48,450 nt of DNA from an uncultured Pelagibacteraceae bacterium (lineage in GTDB: Bacteria > Pseudomonadota > Alphaproteobacteria > Pelagibacterales > AG-422-B15). Position 1 is the first letter of the stretch; each line of letters starts with the position of its first letter. The position numbers and the translations under genes were made by a program. Under the pieces are notes generated by a model that had not been told where the DNA came from, searched no databases, and was given only the letters and a program-made list of their open reading frames with translations. Below, in pieces: positions 18,947-28,454 of this stretch. Where the stretch lies: NCBI GenBank assembly GCA_902584815.1, contig CACIBF010000001.1:73653-122102 (forward strand). The letters run 5' to 3'.

Positions 18947-19722
18947 TACATCCTACAGCAATTATTAGTAAAGAAGTTAAATTGGGCTCTAACGTAAAAA
19001 TTGGTCCTTATGTTTATATTGATGGTAATGTTAGTATAGGAGATAATACTGAAATATCCGCATCCAGTTCAATAACTGGAAATACAAGTATAGGAAAAAA
19101 TAATAGAATATTCTCATTTTGTTCAATAGGTTCAATTCCACAAGATCTAAAATTTTCTGGTGAAGAGTCATTTGTAAAAATTGGTGATTCTAATACCTTT
19201 CGTGAATTTTGTACTATAAATTCTGGGACAGAGGGTGGTGGATACAACACAATTATTGGTAATAAATCTCTTTTTATGACTGCTGTACACGTTGCTCATG
19301 ATTGTATTGTTGGAAACAAAGTTATTATGGCTAACCAAGCAACATTAGGAGGCCATGTAATTGTTGAAGACAATGCTGTTATAGGAGGATTATCAGCAAT
19401 TCATCAATTTTGTAGAATTGGAGAATTATCTATGATTGGCGGTATGAGTGCTGTTGAAAATGACGTATTTCCTTTTGCTTTAGCTATTGGAAATAGAGCA
19501 AAAATTACTGGCCTTAATCTTATAGGACTGAAAAGAGCTAATTATAAAAAATCTGATATTCAATCAGTCAATAATTTTATTAGAGATATTTTTTCAAGCA
19601 ATGAGTCGATTCAAACTGAAATAAGTAACATTAAAGACAATGGAAATATTTTGATAAATAAAATTAGTGAATTTATTTCAGTTAAATCGAGCAGAGGCTT
19701 GTGTCGCTATGAAAAAAAATAA
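18943..19722 (+). CDS. lpxA: UDP-N-acetylglucosamine acyltransferase
   Basis: This is the first lipid A enzyme, adding a 3-hydroxyacyl chain to UDP-GlcNAc (or to a 2,3-diamino analogue). It has 259 residues, typical, and begins MIHPTAIIS. Hexapeptide repeats span about 1-190, and the catalytic histidine is in [11 protein letters not shown] at about residue 121-124. A C-terminal helical domain follows. The gene overlaps fabZ by 4 bases and lpxI by 14. The GnnA/GnnB-like pair near the right edge raises the question of whether its substrate is the diamino sugar; sequence alone does not decide. Confidence 0.95.
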   Translation: MIHPTAIISKEVKLGSNVKIGPYVYIDGNVSIGDNTEISASSSITGNTSIGKNNRIFSFCSIGSIPQDLKFSGEESFVKIGDSNTFREFCTINSGTEGGGYNTIIGNKSLFMTAVHVAHDCIVGNKVIMANQATLGGHVIVEDNAVIGGLSAIHQFCRIGELSMIGGMSAVENDVFPFALAIGNRAKITGLNLIGLKRANYKKSDIQSVNNFIRDIFSSNESIQTEISNIKDNGNILINKISEFISVKSSRGLCRYEKK

Positions 19723-20530
19723 CATTGCTTTTATAGGTGGATATGAACCTCTAACTGCAGAGATTTTTAAAAATTCTAAAAAAAAATATTCAAATACAAT
19801 CTTTATCAATTTATCCTCTTCAATTTCATTAAAAGAAAAAAATATATTTTCTTTAAAAGTTTATGAATTCTCAAAAATTATTAACTTGTTAAAAAAATTT
19901 AATATTAGAAATGTATGCCTTATAGGAAAAGTTAATAGACCTAATTTATCAAATATCAAAATTGATCATGTATTAGCAAAATATATTTCTCAAATAATGA
20001 ATGAATATAAAAAAGGAGACGGTCAAACACTAGATTTAATTTTGACAATTTTAAAAAATGAAGGCTTTATTTCTAAATCACTAAAATCTATAGATGGAAG
20101 TTTTTATTTCAATAAATCTGATAATGAATATATTTTTAATGATGATAATAATGATCAATTTGATATAAAAAAGGGTGTATCATTACTAAATAAAATTTCA
20201 AAATATGACAATGCTCAAGCTGCTGTTGTTTCTAACGGATATATATTAGGAATAGAAGCAACTGAAGGAACTGATCAACTTTTGAAAAGAGTAGCATCAG
20301 AAAAGAAGAAATTAAAATTAACTAATAGAGAAGGCATTCTGATTAAGATTTCAAAAATTAATCAATCAAATAATACCGATAATCCGGTAATTGGGCCTAA
20401 AACAATACTAAATGCTGTTAAGGCAAATTTAAATGGTATTGCTATAAAAAAAATTAATACGATTGTGTTTAATAAGTCAAAAATAATTAAAATGCTAAAT
20501 GAGAATAATCTAAATTTGTATTTTATTTAG
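19709..20530 (+). CDS. lpxI: UDP-2,3-diacylglucosamine pyrophosphatase LpxI
   Basis: LpxI (formerly DUF1009) hydrolyses UDP-2,3-diacylglucosamine to lipid X and is the alphaproteobacterial replacement for LpxH. The protein is 273 residues from the ATG at 19709, which starts [20 protein letters not shown] like family members; an upstream in-frame ATG at 19667 would add 14 residues read through lpxA and is unlikely. Conserved parts include [10 protein letters not shown] (about 114-123), [19 protein letters not shown] (about 157-175) and the late VIGPKTI. In many relatives lpxB follows, but here the gene ends one base from the convergent gltA. Confidence 0.92.
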   Translation: MKKNNIAFIGGYEPLTAEIFKNSKKKYSNTIFINLSSSISLKEKNIFSLKVYEFSKIINLLKKFNIRNVCLIGKVNRPNLSNIKIDHVLAKYISQIMNEYKKGDGQTLDLILTILKNEGFISKSLKSIDGSFYFNKSDNEYIFNDDNNDQFDIKKGVSLLNKISKYDNAQAAVVSNGYILGIEATEGTDQLLKRVASEKKKLKLTNREGILIKISKINQSNNTDNPVIGPKTILNAVKANLNGIAIKKINTIVFNKSKIIKMLNENNLNLYFI

Positions 20531-20531
20531 C

Positions 20532-21860
20532 TTATCTTGTATTTTTTTTTGATCTGATTTTTCCGTATTTTTGACTTTTGTTTCCTGTATAAAGTTGCCT
20601 AGGCCTTCCAATTTTTTGAATTGGATCATCAATCATTTCAGTCCATTGTGCTGTCCATCCAGCTGTACGAGCAATTGAAAAAATTACAGTAAACATCTCT
20701 GGCGGGAATCCTATCGCTCTAAGAATTATTCCTGAATAAAAGTCTACGTTTGGATATAATTTTTTTTGAATGAAGTAAGAGTCTTTTAATGCTCTCTTTT
20801 CTAGTTCTATTGCTAATTCTAATATAGGGTCTTTTTTTACACCAACATGGGCCAATACCTTTTTACAAATATTTTTTAGTATTTTAGCTCTAGGATCATA
20901 GTTTTTATAAACTCTGTGTCCAAAACCCATGAGTTTGAATTCATCTGTTTTATCTTTTGCTTTTTCAATATATTTATCGATATTATTTTTATTACCAATT
21001 GTTTCAAGCATTTCTAATGCAGCTTGGTTAGCACCACCATGAGCAGGACCCCAAAGAGATGCAACACCAGCTGCAACACAAGCAAAAGGATTAGCGCCAG
21101 ATGAGCCAGCTAATCTTACTGTAGACGTTGAAGCATTTTGCTCATGATCTGCATGGAGAATTAAAATTATATCCATTGCTCTTGATATTATTTTAGGAAT
21201 CTTATAATTTTCTGACGGTACAGAAAAACACATATTTAAAAAATTTTCAGCATAAGATAATTCATTATCAGGGTAAACGAATGGTTGACCAACTGAATAT
21301 TTATATGACATTGCACCAATAGTAGCCGCTTTAGCGATTATCCTTCTTGCAGCTGTCATCCTCTGATGAGGGTCATTTATATCCAATGAGTCTTGATAGA
21401 ATGCTGAGAGAGCACCCATAACTCCAACCATCATTGCCATTGGGTGAGCATCTCTTCTAAATCCGTTAAAGAACTTTATTAGCTGCTCATTTAGCATAGT
21501 ATGATTTACAATTAATTTTCTATACTTCTTTAATTGTTTTTGATTTGGTAAATCTCCATAAATAAGCAAGTTAGAAACTTCTATGAAATCACTCTTTTCT
21601 GCTAATTCAGATACGTCAATTCCTCTATAACGAAGTATTCCTTTTTCGCCGTCAATATAGGTAACTTTTGACTCACAAGCTGCGGTCGACGTAAAACCGG
21701 GGTCATATGTAAAATAACCTGATTCAGAAAAAAGTTTTGTAATATTGATAACATCACTTCCTTCAGTAGCTTTGTGTATAGGGAGTTGATATGTATTAGA
21801 GTTTATTATTAGTTTTGCAGTATTTTTCTTTGATTTTGTTGATTTTTTCTTTGATTTCAT
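20532..21860 (-). CDS. gltA: Citrate synthase
   Basis: Condenses acetyl-CoA and oxaloacetate in the TCA cycle. The 442-residue length and [14 protein letters not shown] (about 75-88) fit the type I, hexameric bacterial enzyme. The catalytic triad is intact: His274 in GPAHGG, His315 in GFGHRVY and Asp373 in NVDFYS. The N-terminus has a lysine-rich extension (residues 1-16) before the conserved part. The gene lies downstream of lexA on the same strand with its own candidate promoter, and its stop is one base from lpxI, leaving no room for a terminator between them. Confidence 0.97.
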   Translation of the reverse strand: MKSKKKSTKSKKNTAKLIINSNTYQLPIHKATEGSDVINITKLFSESGYFTYDPGFTSTAACESKVTYIDGEKGILRYRGIDVSELAEKSDFIEVSNLLIYGDLPNQKQLKKYRKLIVNHTMLNEQLIKFFNGFRRDAHPMAMMVGVMGALSAFYQDSLDINDPHQRMTAARRIIAKAATIGAMSYKYSVGQPFVYPDNELSYAENFLNMCFSVPSENYKIPKIISRAMDIILILHADHEQNASTSTVRLAGSSGANPFACVAAGVASLWGPAHGGANQAALEMLETIGNKNNIDKYIEKAKDKTDEFKLMGFGHRVYKNYDPRAKILKNICKKVLAHVGVKKDPILELAIELEKRALKDSYFIQKKLYPNVDFYSGIILRAIGFPPEMFTVIFSIARTAGWTAQWTEMIDDPIQKIGRPRQLYTGNKSQKYGKIRSKKNTR

Positions 21861-21880
21861 GACTATTAAATAAACTATTT

Positions 21881-21909
21881 ATTAGTAATGGAAAAGATTA
21901 AATAGGCAA
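21881..21909 (-). promoter_or_regulatory. Candidate gltA promoter
   Basis: On the minus strand TTGCCT (21909-21904) and ACTAAT (21886-21881) are 17 bases apart, each matching the sigma-70 consensus at four of six positions. The start would lie about 14 bases before the gltA ATG. The boxes sit in the 61-base gap after lexA, the only non-coding stretch before gltA. This is a by-eye match, so it is tentative. Confidence 0.4.
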
Positions 21910-21921
21910 AAATAGGGATAA

Positions 21922-22599
21922 TTAATATTTTCTTAATAAACCAGTTAGTTTACCTTGAATTTTAACTCTATGTGCAGCCAAAATACGTGTTTCATATAAC
22001 GGATTTGCACTTTCAAGCGCAATACTTTGGCCTTTTTTTCTTAATTTTTTTAAAGTCGCTTCATGATCATCAATTAGTGCAACAATAATATCTCCATTTT
22101 CAGCAAGGTTAGTTTTTTTGATTAAAACAGTATCTCCCTCATGAATTCCTTCATTTATCATTGAGTCGCCCTCTACTTTTAAAGCATAAGACTCTCCTAC
22201 TGACATAAGCTCTCTAGGTACATCAATCATATCATCATTGTGCTGAATTGCTTCAATCGGAGTTCCTGCAGCTATTTTACCAAGCATTGGAATAGTGCTA
22301 ACTTTATTTTCAGATAAATTGTGAGGTTGCTCTTTAAAGTCTGCAATAACAACATTCTTTCTATGAGGAGATACATCTAGATTAGCAATGCCTTCTTTAA
22401 TAATTTCAAGCGCCCTCGCTTTGTGAGCAAGTCTCTTAACAAAACCTCTTTCTTCAAGAGCCAAGATCAGTCTGTGAATACCTGATTTAGATTTAAGCGC
22501 CAACGCATCTTTCATTTCTTCATAAGAAGGAGTGACGCCGTTTCTAGTTTGAAAAGTGCCAATATAATTTAGAAGTTGTTTTTGTTTTTTTGTTAACAT
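21922..22599 (-). CDS. lexA: LexA repressor
   Basis: This is the SOS regulator: an N-terminal winged helix binds SOS boxes and the C-terminal S24 peptidase domain cleaves itself when RecA is active. The 225-residue protein has the HTH in residues 1-65, the Ala111-Gly112 cleavage site in GKIAAGTP, the catalytic Ser146 in VEGDSM and Lys184 in ATLKKL. All are intact. A perfect alphaproteobacterial SOS box lies 15 bases before the start, so it should repress itself. In relatives moaC/moeA and comEC/gltX often flank lexA; here trpC and gltA are the neighbours. Confidence 0.97.
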   Translation of the reverse strand: MLTKKQKQLLNYIGTFQTRNGVTPSYEEMKDALALKSKSGIHRLILALEERGFVKRLAHKARALEIIKEGIANLDVSPHRKNVVIADFKEQPHNLSENKVSTIPMLGKIAAGTPIEAIQHNDDMIDVPRELMSVGESYALKVEGDSMINEGIHEGDTVLIKKTNLAENGDIIVALIDDHEATLKKLRKKGQSIALESANPLYETRILAAHRVKIQGKLTGLLRKY

Positions 22600-22609
22600 A
22601 ATCTCAATA

Positions 22610-22629
22610 ATTATGTTCTATCAATGTTC
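22610..22629 (-). promoter_or_regulatory. LexA SOS box overlapping the lexA -10
   Basis: The plus strand reads GTTC (22615-22618), 7 bases, GTTC (22626-22629), the direct-repeat SOS operator known from alphaproteobacteria (GAAC-N7-GAAC on the lexA strand). The last C of the operator is the first base of CATAAT (22615-22610), a five-of-six match to a -10 box, 10 bases before the lexA ATG. Bound LexA would therefore block RNA polymerase. No convincing -35 at standard spacing is visible. Confidence 0.85.
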
Positions 22630-22692
22630 TCATAAATATTCAATAGAATTTTATGTAATGAAATCAATAAATTATACTATTTTATTTATAGT

Positions 22693-23478
22693 TTAATTTA
22701 TTAAATTATTAAATTTAGCTTTAATATCTCTAGATCTCATTAATGATTCGCCGATTAAAAAGGTTCTAATACTCGAATTAGTTATAGTCTGATTAATGTC
22801 ACTCTTTGAGTTTATGCCACTTTCAGAAATGAGAATTTTGTCAGTCTCAATACTGTTAGCTAACCTAATTGCGTTGTTAATATCTACAGTGAAATCTTTT
22901 AAGTTTCTATTATTTATTCCTATCAAATTAGAATTAAATTTTATAGCGTCATTTATTTCTTTTTCGTTGTGTACTTCAATTATTACATCAAGACCTAGAG
23001 ATATTGCTACATTTTCTATTCTTTTTGCTAAGTCTAAATCAATCATTGATAAAATAATAAGTATACAATCTGCACCTGAAATGAATGCCTCGTATACTTG
23101 ATATTCATCAACAATAAATTCTTTTCTTAGGATAGGAGTTTTTGTATTTTTTCTAAGTTTAATTAAATCATTAAGACTTCCATTAAAATATTTTTCATCT
23201 GTTAAAATAGAAAAACAAGAAACACCTATATCGTCATAAGTTTTTGCGATTTCCATAAAGTCAATATTTTCATCAATAATATTTCCAGCTGAGGGACTAG
23301 CCTTTTTGAGTTCTCCAATAATATTAATTTTTTCATTTGTCTTCAGTTTGGCAGAGAACCCAAATTCTTTTTTTTTAATTGTATTAGATTGATCAATTAA
23401 TTCATCTAAAGATCTAAGAATTTTTGCTCTTTTCACAAAGTCTAATTTATAATTATAAATTTCTTCTAAAATATTCAT
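22693..23478 (-). CDS. trpC: Indole-3-glycerol phosphate synthase
   Basis: This TIM-barrel enzyme closes the indole ring from CdRP in tryptophan synthesis. It has 261 residues, monofunctional (no fused TrpF). Features include IIGELKKASPSAG (about 52-64, catalytic Lys), LRKEFIVDEYQVYEA (about 115-129), GINNRNLKDFTVD (about 188-200) and LISESGI (about 216-222). It shares one base with the trpD stop and is the last gene of the trp run. A 93-base gap with the lexA control region follows. Confidence 0.96.
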   Translation of the reverse strand: MNILEEIYNYKLDFVKRAKILRSLDELIDQSNTIKKKEFGFSAKLKTNEKINIIGELKKASPSAGNIIDENIDFMEIAKTYDDIGVSCFSILTDEKYFNGSLNDLIKLRKNTKTPILRKEFIVDEYQVYEAFISGADCILIILSMIDLDLAKRIENVAISLGLDVIIEVHNEKEINDAIKFNSNLIGINNRNLKDFTVDINNAIRLANSIETDKILISESGINSKSDINQTITNSSIRTFLIGESLMRSRDIKAKFNNLIN

Positions 23479-24497
23479 TATTTATTTGTGAACATCTTTA
23501 ATTGTTCAATTTTATCTAAAGCTGTCCCATCATTCATTGCTGTACCTACATCATTCAAGCATATTGAGATATTTTTATTATTAAGTTTCAAGTTTCGATC
23601 TAAAACTAGTCCAAGTGCAGCATTAATAGAAACAATGTCATAAAAAGAATCTTTTTTCCCAGAGAAGATATCAATTATTCTTGAGGCATTAAACTCAGGG
23701 TTTTCGCCAGTTAATTCAATGACATTTGGTCTTTTGATTTCTAGTTCAAATGGGTCAAAGTCAAAAAGATTATCTTTATGAGCAATCTTGTTGCTACCTT
23801 CTGTAGATATTTCATCCATTCCATCTGCGCCATATACTATAAAGGCTTCTCTATCAGAAGATTTATTAAAAACTTCTTTATATATTTTTTGTATTTCAGA
23901 ACTGAAAACACCAATAATTTGTTTTTTTACATTTCCAGGATTTAATAGAGGCCCCAACATATTAAATATTGTTTTAACACCTTTTTTTCCTAAAATTTGT
24001 CGAGCTTCAGCAACATGTTTCATAGCTGGATGGTGATTAGGGGCAAACATAAAGCAGATACCTGTTTTTTCAATGCATTCAGAAATTTTGTCAGTTTGCA
24101 TATCAATATTTATACCCAGTGCTTTCAAAACATCAGCTGAGCCACAATTTGATGTAATAGATCTATTTCCGTGTTTTGCAACTGGAATACCTAACGCAGA
24201 CAATACAAATGCAACAGCCGTTGAAACATTTAGTGTAAATTTACCATCACCGCCAGTGCCACAGGTGTCAATTGACTCTAATGGAATATCAACGGCAACC
24301 ATTTTTTGTCTCATGATATTTACAGCACCTAAAACATGATTTTGATTTATTCCATTATTATTTAGGGTTTCTAAAAAAAGTATTAGATCATCTAATTCAG
24401 ATTTGCCATCCATAATAATATTGAACGCAGCAGATGTATCTTGTTCGCTGAGGTCATTCTCTTTAGCTAGCTCTGTATATTTAGTAATAGTACTCAT
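23478..24497 (-). CDS. trpD: Anthranilate phosphoribosyltransferase
   Basis: Transfers phosphoribose from PRPP to anthranilate. The 339-residue protein shows the PRPP-binding GTGGDGKFTLNVST (about 81-94), then KHGNRSITSNCGSADVLKALG (spanning about 107-127) and the anthranilate-binding FMFAPNHHPAMK (about 149-160). The length is standard and it is not fused to TrpG. It overlaps trpG by 4 bases and trpC by one base, so all four trp genes are likely coupled. Confidence 0.97.
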   Translation of the reverse strand: MSTITKYTELAKENDLSEQDTSAAFNIIMDGKSELDDLILFLETLNNNGINQNHVLGAVNIMRQKMVAVDIPLESIDTCGTGGDGKFTLNVSTAVAFVLSALGIPVAKHGNRSITSNCGSADVLKALGINIDMQTDKISECIEKTGICFMFAPNHHPAMKHVAEARQILGKKGVKTIFNMLGPLLNPGNVKKQIIGVFSSEIQKIYKEVFNKSSDREAFIVYGADGMDEISTEGSNKIAHKDNLFDFDPFELEIKRPNVIELTGENPEFNASRIIDIFSGKKDSFYDIVSINAALGLVLDRNLKLNNKNISICLNDVGTAMNDGTALDKIEQLKMFTNK

Positions 24498-25072
24498 TTA
24501 ATCATAAGAAAATTTTTAACAATCTTTTTTCCGTAGGGATGTGAGGCGATGCTTTCAGGATGAAATTGAACTCCAAAACAGGGATAGATTTTATGCTCGA
24601 TACCCATTATGACTTCATTATTATTATCTTTGGTAGTTGCTGTTATTTTAAAATCATTACTTAGGGTGTTGTTTTTTATGATTAGGCTATGATACCTTGT
24701 TGCTAAAAATGTTTTTGGAATACCTTTAAATATTTTTGATCCAAGGTTATTAATTTTTGATGTTTTACCATGCATTATTTTTTTTGCTTTTACTATTTCT
24801 CCCCCAAAAGATTGCCCGATTGATTGATGGCCTAAACACACACCTAATATTGGTATTTCTTTATAAAATCTCTTAATTAAAGAGAGGCAAATACCGGATT
24901 CATTTGGAGTGCATGGGCCAGGTGAAATTATTATTTTTTTTGGATTTAGGATTTTAATCTTTTTAAGAGAAATTTGGTCATTTCTAAATACATTTGTTTT
25001 AAATCCATTCTCTTCAACATAATGAACAAGGTTAAATGTAAAACTGTCATAGTTATCTATAATTAATATCAT
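24494..25072 (-). CDS. trpG: Anthranilate synthase glutamine amidotransferase subunit
   Basis: This class I glutaminase supplies ammonia to TrpE. It has 192 residues. The catalytic Cys79 is in LGVCLGHQSIGQ, and His171 and Glu173 are in QFHPES, so the triad is complete. PGPCTP (about 51-56) is the oxyanion loop. It could also serve PabB in folate synthesis, as in some bacteria where one subunit does both; the position between trpE and trpD favours TrpG. Four-base overlaps join it to both neighbours. Confidence 0.95.
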   Translation of the reverse strand: MILIIDNYDSFTFNLVHYVEENGFKTNVFRNDQISLKKIKILNPKKIIISPGPCTPNESGICLSLIKRFYKEIPILGVCLGHQSIGQSFGGEIVKAKKIMHGKTSKINNLGSKIFKGIPKTFLATRYHSLIIKNNTLSNDFKITATTKDNNNEVIMGIEHKIYPCFGVQFHPESIASHPYGKKIVKNFLMIK

Positions 25073-26547
25073 ATATTATTACCAAGAGAAATTTCTGCAG
25101 CATTTATTATCGCCTTCGCCTTATTAACTGACTCTTCATACTCTTTTTGTGGATCACTATCGTAAACAATTCCACCTCCAGATTGAACATATAATTTATT
25201 ATTTTTAATTACACATGTTCTTAAAGCTATACATGTATCCATATTATTATTTGCTGATAGATAGCCTATTCCCCCAGCATAAACTCCTCGTTTTGAATCT
25301 TCAAGTTCATCAATTATTTGCATAGCTCTAATCTTTGGCGCGCCTGAGACAGTGCCAGCTGGAAAACCAGACATTAGAGCCTGAATTGAAGATACTGTAC
25401 TTTTAAGAAATCCCTCAACATTTGAAACAATATGCATGACGTGAGAGTAACGTTCTATAAAAAAGCTTGATGTCACTTTTACTGATGATTTTTTCGATAC
25501 TTTGCCAACATCATTTCTACCTAAATCAAGCAGCATTAAATGTTCTGAGAGTTCTTTTTGATCTGATAGAAGATCTTTTTCAAATATTTGATCATTTTTT
25601 TTATTTGATCCTCTGGGTCTTGTTCCTGCGATTGGTCTGATTGTAATTTTATTATCCTGAACTCTAACAAGAATTTCAGGACTTGATCCAACAATATTAA
25701 ATGATGGAAAGTTGAAAAAAAACATAAAAGGGGAGGGATTTGTAATTCTTAATATTTTATAAAGTGAGGCTGCATTTTTCTTGAACTGCACTTTAAATCT
25801 CTGACCTAAAACTACCTGAAAGATATCTCCATTTCTAATATACTCTTTTGCCTTAATAATGTTTTTTACAAATTTTGTTTTTGATATGTTTGATTGAGGT
25901 CGGAGTTTTTTTCTTAGATCAAGATTAATTTTATCTTTTGTATGTTTCTTTTTAACACTTTCTTCTATTTCTATAAATGTATTTTTAATCTGCTCATATT
26001 CATTATTTTTTGTATCTTTTGAAATAACGGGTGAAGAAATAGTTATTTTATTTTTTTTATTGTCATAAATAATAATAAACTTAGGCAGAAATAGAATTGA
26101 ATTTGGCAACATCAAGTCATCTTTCTTTTTTCTTCTTGATATTTTTTCAACGTAATGAATTGTTTCATATCCAAAATAACCAAAAAAAGCTGAAGACATA
26201 TGAGGGACTTTATTTGAATTATTAAATTTTAGATTTTTTATTAATTTTTCTATTTCAGTAAGAGGATTCTTATTTTTTAAACTTTTGCTTGATTTAGAAG
26301 TTAAGATATATAATTTTTTTTTATCATCTTTGATAATAATTTGTGGTGTATGACCACATATTGTATATCTACCTCTTAATACTTCTTTCTCAACTGACTC
26401 AAATAAAAATCCATAATTTTTATTCTTTGCATATTCGATGAAAAATTGTGTTGGGTCACTATTTGAAATTTTAAATTCTGAAAATAAAATAAAATTTTTT
26501 TGGTTTTTAAGATTTTTTTTAAATTGATCTTTAGAGTGAGAGATCAT
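25069..26547 (-). CDS. trpE: Anthranilate synthase component I
   Basis: This chorismate-utilising enzyme makes anthranilate with TrpG. It has 492 residues. The N-terminal domain carries the region for tryptophan feedback (FLFESVE near residue 50). The catalytic domain has RPIAGTRPRG (about 308-317), LLDLGRNDVGKVS (about 344-356), FPAGTVSGAPKIRAM (about 400-414) and YAGGIGYLS (about 431-439). It starts 2 bases after ppiD ends, so the trp genes appear to be read from the ppiD promoter. No leader peptide or attenuator is visible. Confidence 0.96.
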   Translation of the reverse strand: MISHSKDQFKKNLKNQKNFILFSEFKISNSDPTQFFIEYAKNKNYGFLFESVEKEVLRGRYTICGHTPQIIIKDDKKKLYILTSKSSKSLKNKNPLTEIEKLIKNLKFNNSNKVPHMSSAFFGYFGYETIHYVEKISRRKKKDDLMLPNSILFLPKFIIIYDNKKNKITISSPVISKDTKNNEYEQIKNTFIEIEESVKKKHTKDKINLDLRKKLRPQSNISKTKFVKNIIKAKEYIRNGDIFQVVLGQRFKVQFKKNAASLYKILRITNPSPFMFFFNFPSFNIVGSSPEILVRVQDNKITIRPIAGTRPRGSNKKNDQIFEKDLLSDQKELSEHLMLLDLGRNDVGKVSKKSSVKVTSSFFIERYSHVMHIVSNVEGFLKSTVSSIQALMSGFPAGTVSGAPKIRAMQIIDELEDSKRGVYAGGIGYLSANNNMDTCIALRTCVIKNNKLYVQSGGGIVYDSDPQKEYEESVNKAKAIINAAEISLGNNI

Positions 26548-26549
26548 TA

Positions 26550-28391
26550 TTAAAATATATTATTTATATTTTGTGAAAAGATTTGGTATTCAATATTATT
26601 AATAATTTCTTTTTCGAGTATTTTTAATAGTGAAGACTCAAAGTTATTATTTATATTATCTTTTATCTGTGAAATAAATTCCTCATCTTCACTTTCAGTT
26701 TTAATATCTGTTAAGAGCAAGATTCCATAATCTCCATTATTTTTAAACATTAAGATGTTGTCTTGATCAATTTTAAATAGTTCTTTTTGTGTTTCGGGAT
26801 CAATTATGTTATTCGGTAAGCTTCTTTTAACCGAATTTACTTTGATTAGTTTTGCAGCGTTAGCATAAGCAAATTTATAGAAACCATCAGCTCCATTTGG
26901 CTTAATTTCTAATGCAATATTTGTGAGCGTATCATCTAAAAATTGATTTTGCTTTATTTCAATTAGTCTTGATGATACTTCATCCCTAACATCTTCAAAT
27001 TTTGGAATATATGATTCAGTTATATCAACTATTTTGACAATTGTTGCTGTATCATCATCTAAATAAATTTCTGATTGATAGCCAATATCTTCACTGTTAA
27101 TTGTTACTAAAAATTCTGTACTTTCGATTGATTGTGAGATTTTTCTAAAATCTATATTTTTACTAACCTCAATATTAATTTCATCTGATATTTCATTTAG
27201 ATCATATCCCGATATAACTAATTCATCTGCTAGATTAACTGTTTCATCAAAAATATCATAAGCTTCATCTTGTATTAAGTTTTGTCTAATCTCATTTGAA
27301 GCCTCTTCAAAAGATATAACTTTTTCTAAGTTAATAGAATTTAATTTAACAATATAAAATCCTAATTCTTTAGTATCGATTGGTTTAGAAATTTTACCTT
27401 CACTTAAATTAAAAATTTTTTCAGCAAGAATTATATCGAAATCATCAAATTTCAGATTTTCAATTTTATTAAATGATACATCATTTTCTTTATTATAATT
27501 TTTAATCTCTGTATCTGATAAATTTAAAATTATTTCCCTATAATTATTAGCATCCAAAATATTATCAAATCTTGCAAACTCTATATCCCTTGTTTCTGGT
27601 GTTGTATAAGCCGCTAAATTATTTTCATATTCTTCTTTTAAAATTGTCTCATCAATATCTACATTATTTGCAAAGTCTTGATAATTTATTTGAATAAGAT
27701 CAAGAATAACTGATTTAGGTATACGAAAATCTTTTTCATTTTCTGTAAAATAATCATTTAGCTCTATGTCTGTTAATACTGGTTCATCAAAAGGAATATT
27801 ATTTATTGTGAAGTACTCAAAATCTCTTGTTTCACCCTCAAAATCTAAAATGAGATTATGAATTTTTTTATTTAGAGAGATACTGGAGTCAAACAAGTCA
27901 AACAAGTGACCTTTTAGGTAGAGATTTCTAACTTCATCTAAAAAGACCTTCTCTGATGGGAAGGCATCTTGTATTGAATATTCATAAATTGTTTTATTAA
28001 AAGATCCATCCTCATTTTGAAATTGAGGCATTGATTTAATCACCTTTTTTAATATCTCATTATTTACAAAAATATTATTATTATTTGCGTAAACATTTAT
28101 CATTTGATCATAAACCATTTCATTTATCACTAAAGTATGAATTTTTTCTTCATAAGCTTCTGCTAGGGTAATTCTTCTTTCTAGAGAGTTATTAAAATCA
28201 TCAATTGATCTTTGAAATTCATAATAAAAATCATCAAGTGTGACTTTTTGTTTACCAACTTTTGCAGCTAACTGGGAGTTTCCAGAGTTTAGTAAATCTC
28301 CAACACCCCATAGCGCAAAGCTTAGAACCATTATTCCAAGAAGAATTTTACCAAATATTGAGGCGACTAAATTTCTTATAATATCTAGCAT
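26550..28391 (-). CDS. ppiD: PpiD-like periplasmic peptidyl-prolyl isomerase / chaperone
   Basis: This 613-residue inner-membrane-anchored folding factor faces the periplasm. One helix at about residues 12-32 (ILLGIMVLSFALWGVGD) is the anchor; a SurA-N-like chaperone segment (about 35-200) begins with VGKQKVTLDDFYYEFQ; a parvulin-like domain lies around 250-360. In PpiD proteins the parvulin domain is often inactive and this one is diverged, so chaperone function is safer to assume than isomerase activity. It lies between tpiA (divergent) and trpE, a classic alphaproteobacterial position. Confidence 0.9.
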   Translation of the reverse strand: MLDIIRNLVASIFGKILLGIMVLSFALWGVGDLLNSGNSQLAAKVGKQKVTLDDFYYEFQRSIDDFNNSLERRITLAEAYEEKIHTLVINEMVYDQMINVYANNNNIFVNNEILKKVIKSMPQFQNEDGSFNKTIYEYSIQDAFPSEKVFLDEVRNLYLKGHLFDLFDSSISLNKKIHNLILDFEGETRDFEYFTINNIPFDEPVLTDIELNDYFTENEKDFRIPKSVILDLIQINYQDFANNVDIDETILKEEYENNLAAYTTPETRDIEFARFDNILDANNYREIILNLSDTEIKNYNKENDVSFNKIENLKFDDFDIILAEKIFNLSEGKISKPIDTKELGFYIVKLNSINLEKVISFEEASNEIRQNLIQDEAYDIFDETVNLADELVISGYDLNEISDEINIEVSKNIDFRKISQSIESTEFLVTINSEDIGYQSEIYLDDDTATIVKIVDITESYIPKFEDVRDEVSSRLIEIKQNQFLDDTLTNIALEIKPNGADGFYKFAYANAAKLIKVNSVKRSLPNNIIDPETQKELFKIDQDNILMFKNNGDYGILLLTDIKTESEDEEFISQIKDNINNNFESSLLKILEKEIINNIEYQIFSQNINNIF

Positions 28392-28401
28392 TTTGATATA
28401 A

Positions 28402-28428
28402 TTGATTTATGTTGATTACTGTTATAAG
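28402..28428 (+). promoter_or_regulatory. Candidate tpiA promoter in the ppiD/tpiA divergent gap
   Basis: TTGATT (28402-28407) and TATAAG (28423-28428) are 15 bases apart in the 63-base gap between the divergent ppiD and tpiA starts. The -10 matches five of six consensus bases; the spacing is shorter than ideal. An AAGGA lies 10 bases before the tpiA ATG. I could not identify an equally clear promoter for ppiD on the other strand. Confidence 0.3.
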
Positions 28429-28454
28429 GAGATTTTATAAAGGATAAATTTTCA

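Noticed and set aside
19667-19708. Earlier start for lpxI inside lpxA
   Set aside because: Would add 14 residues unlike the LpxI start; the protein aligns by eye from [13 protein letters not shown] at 19709.
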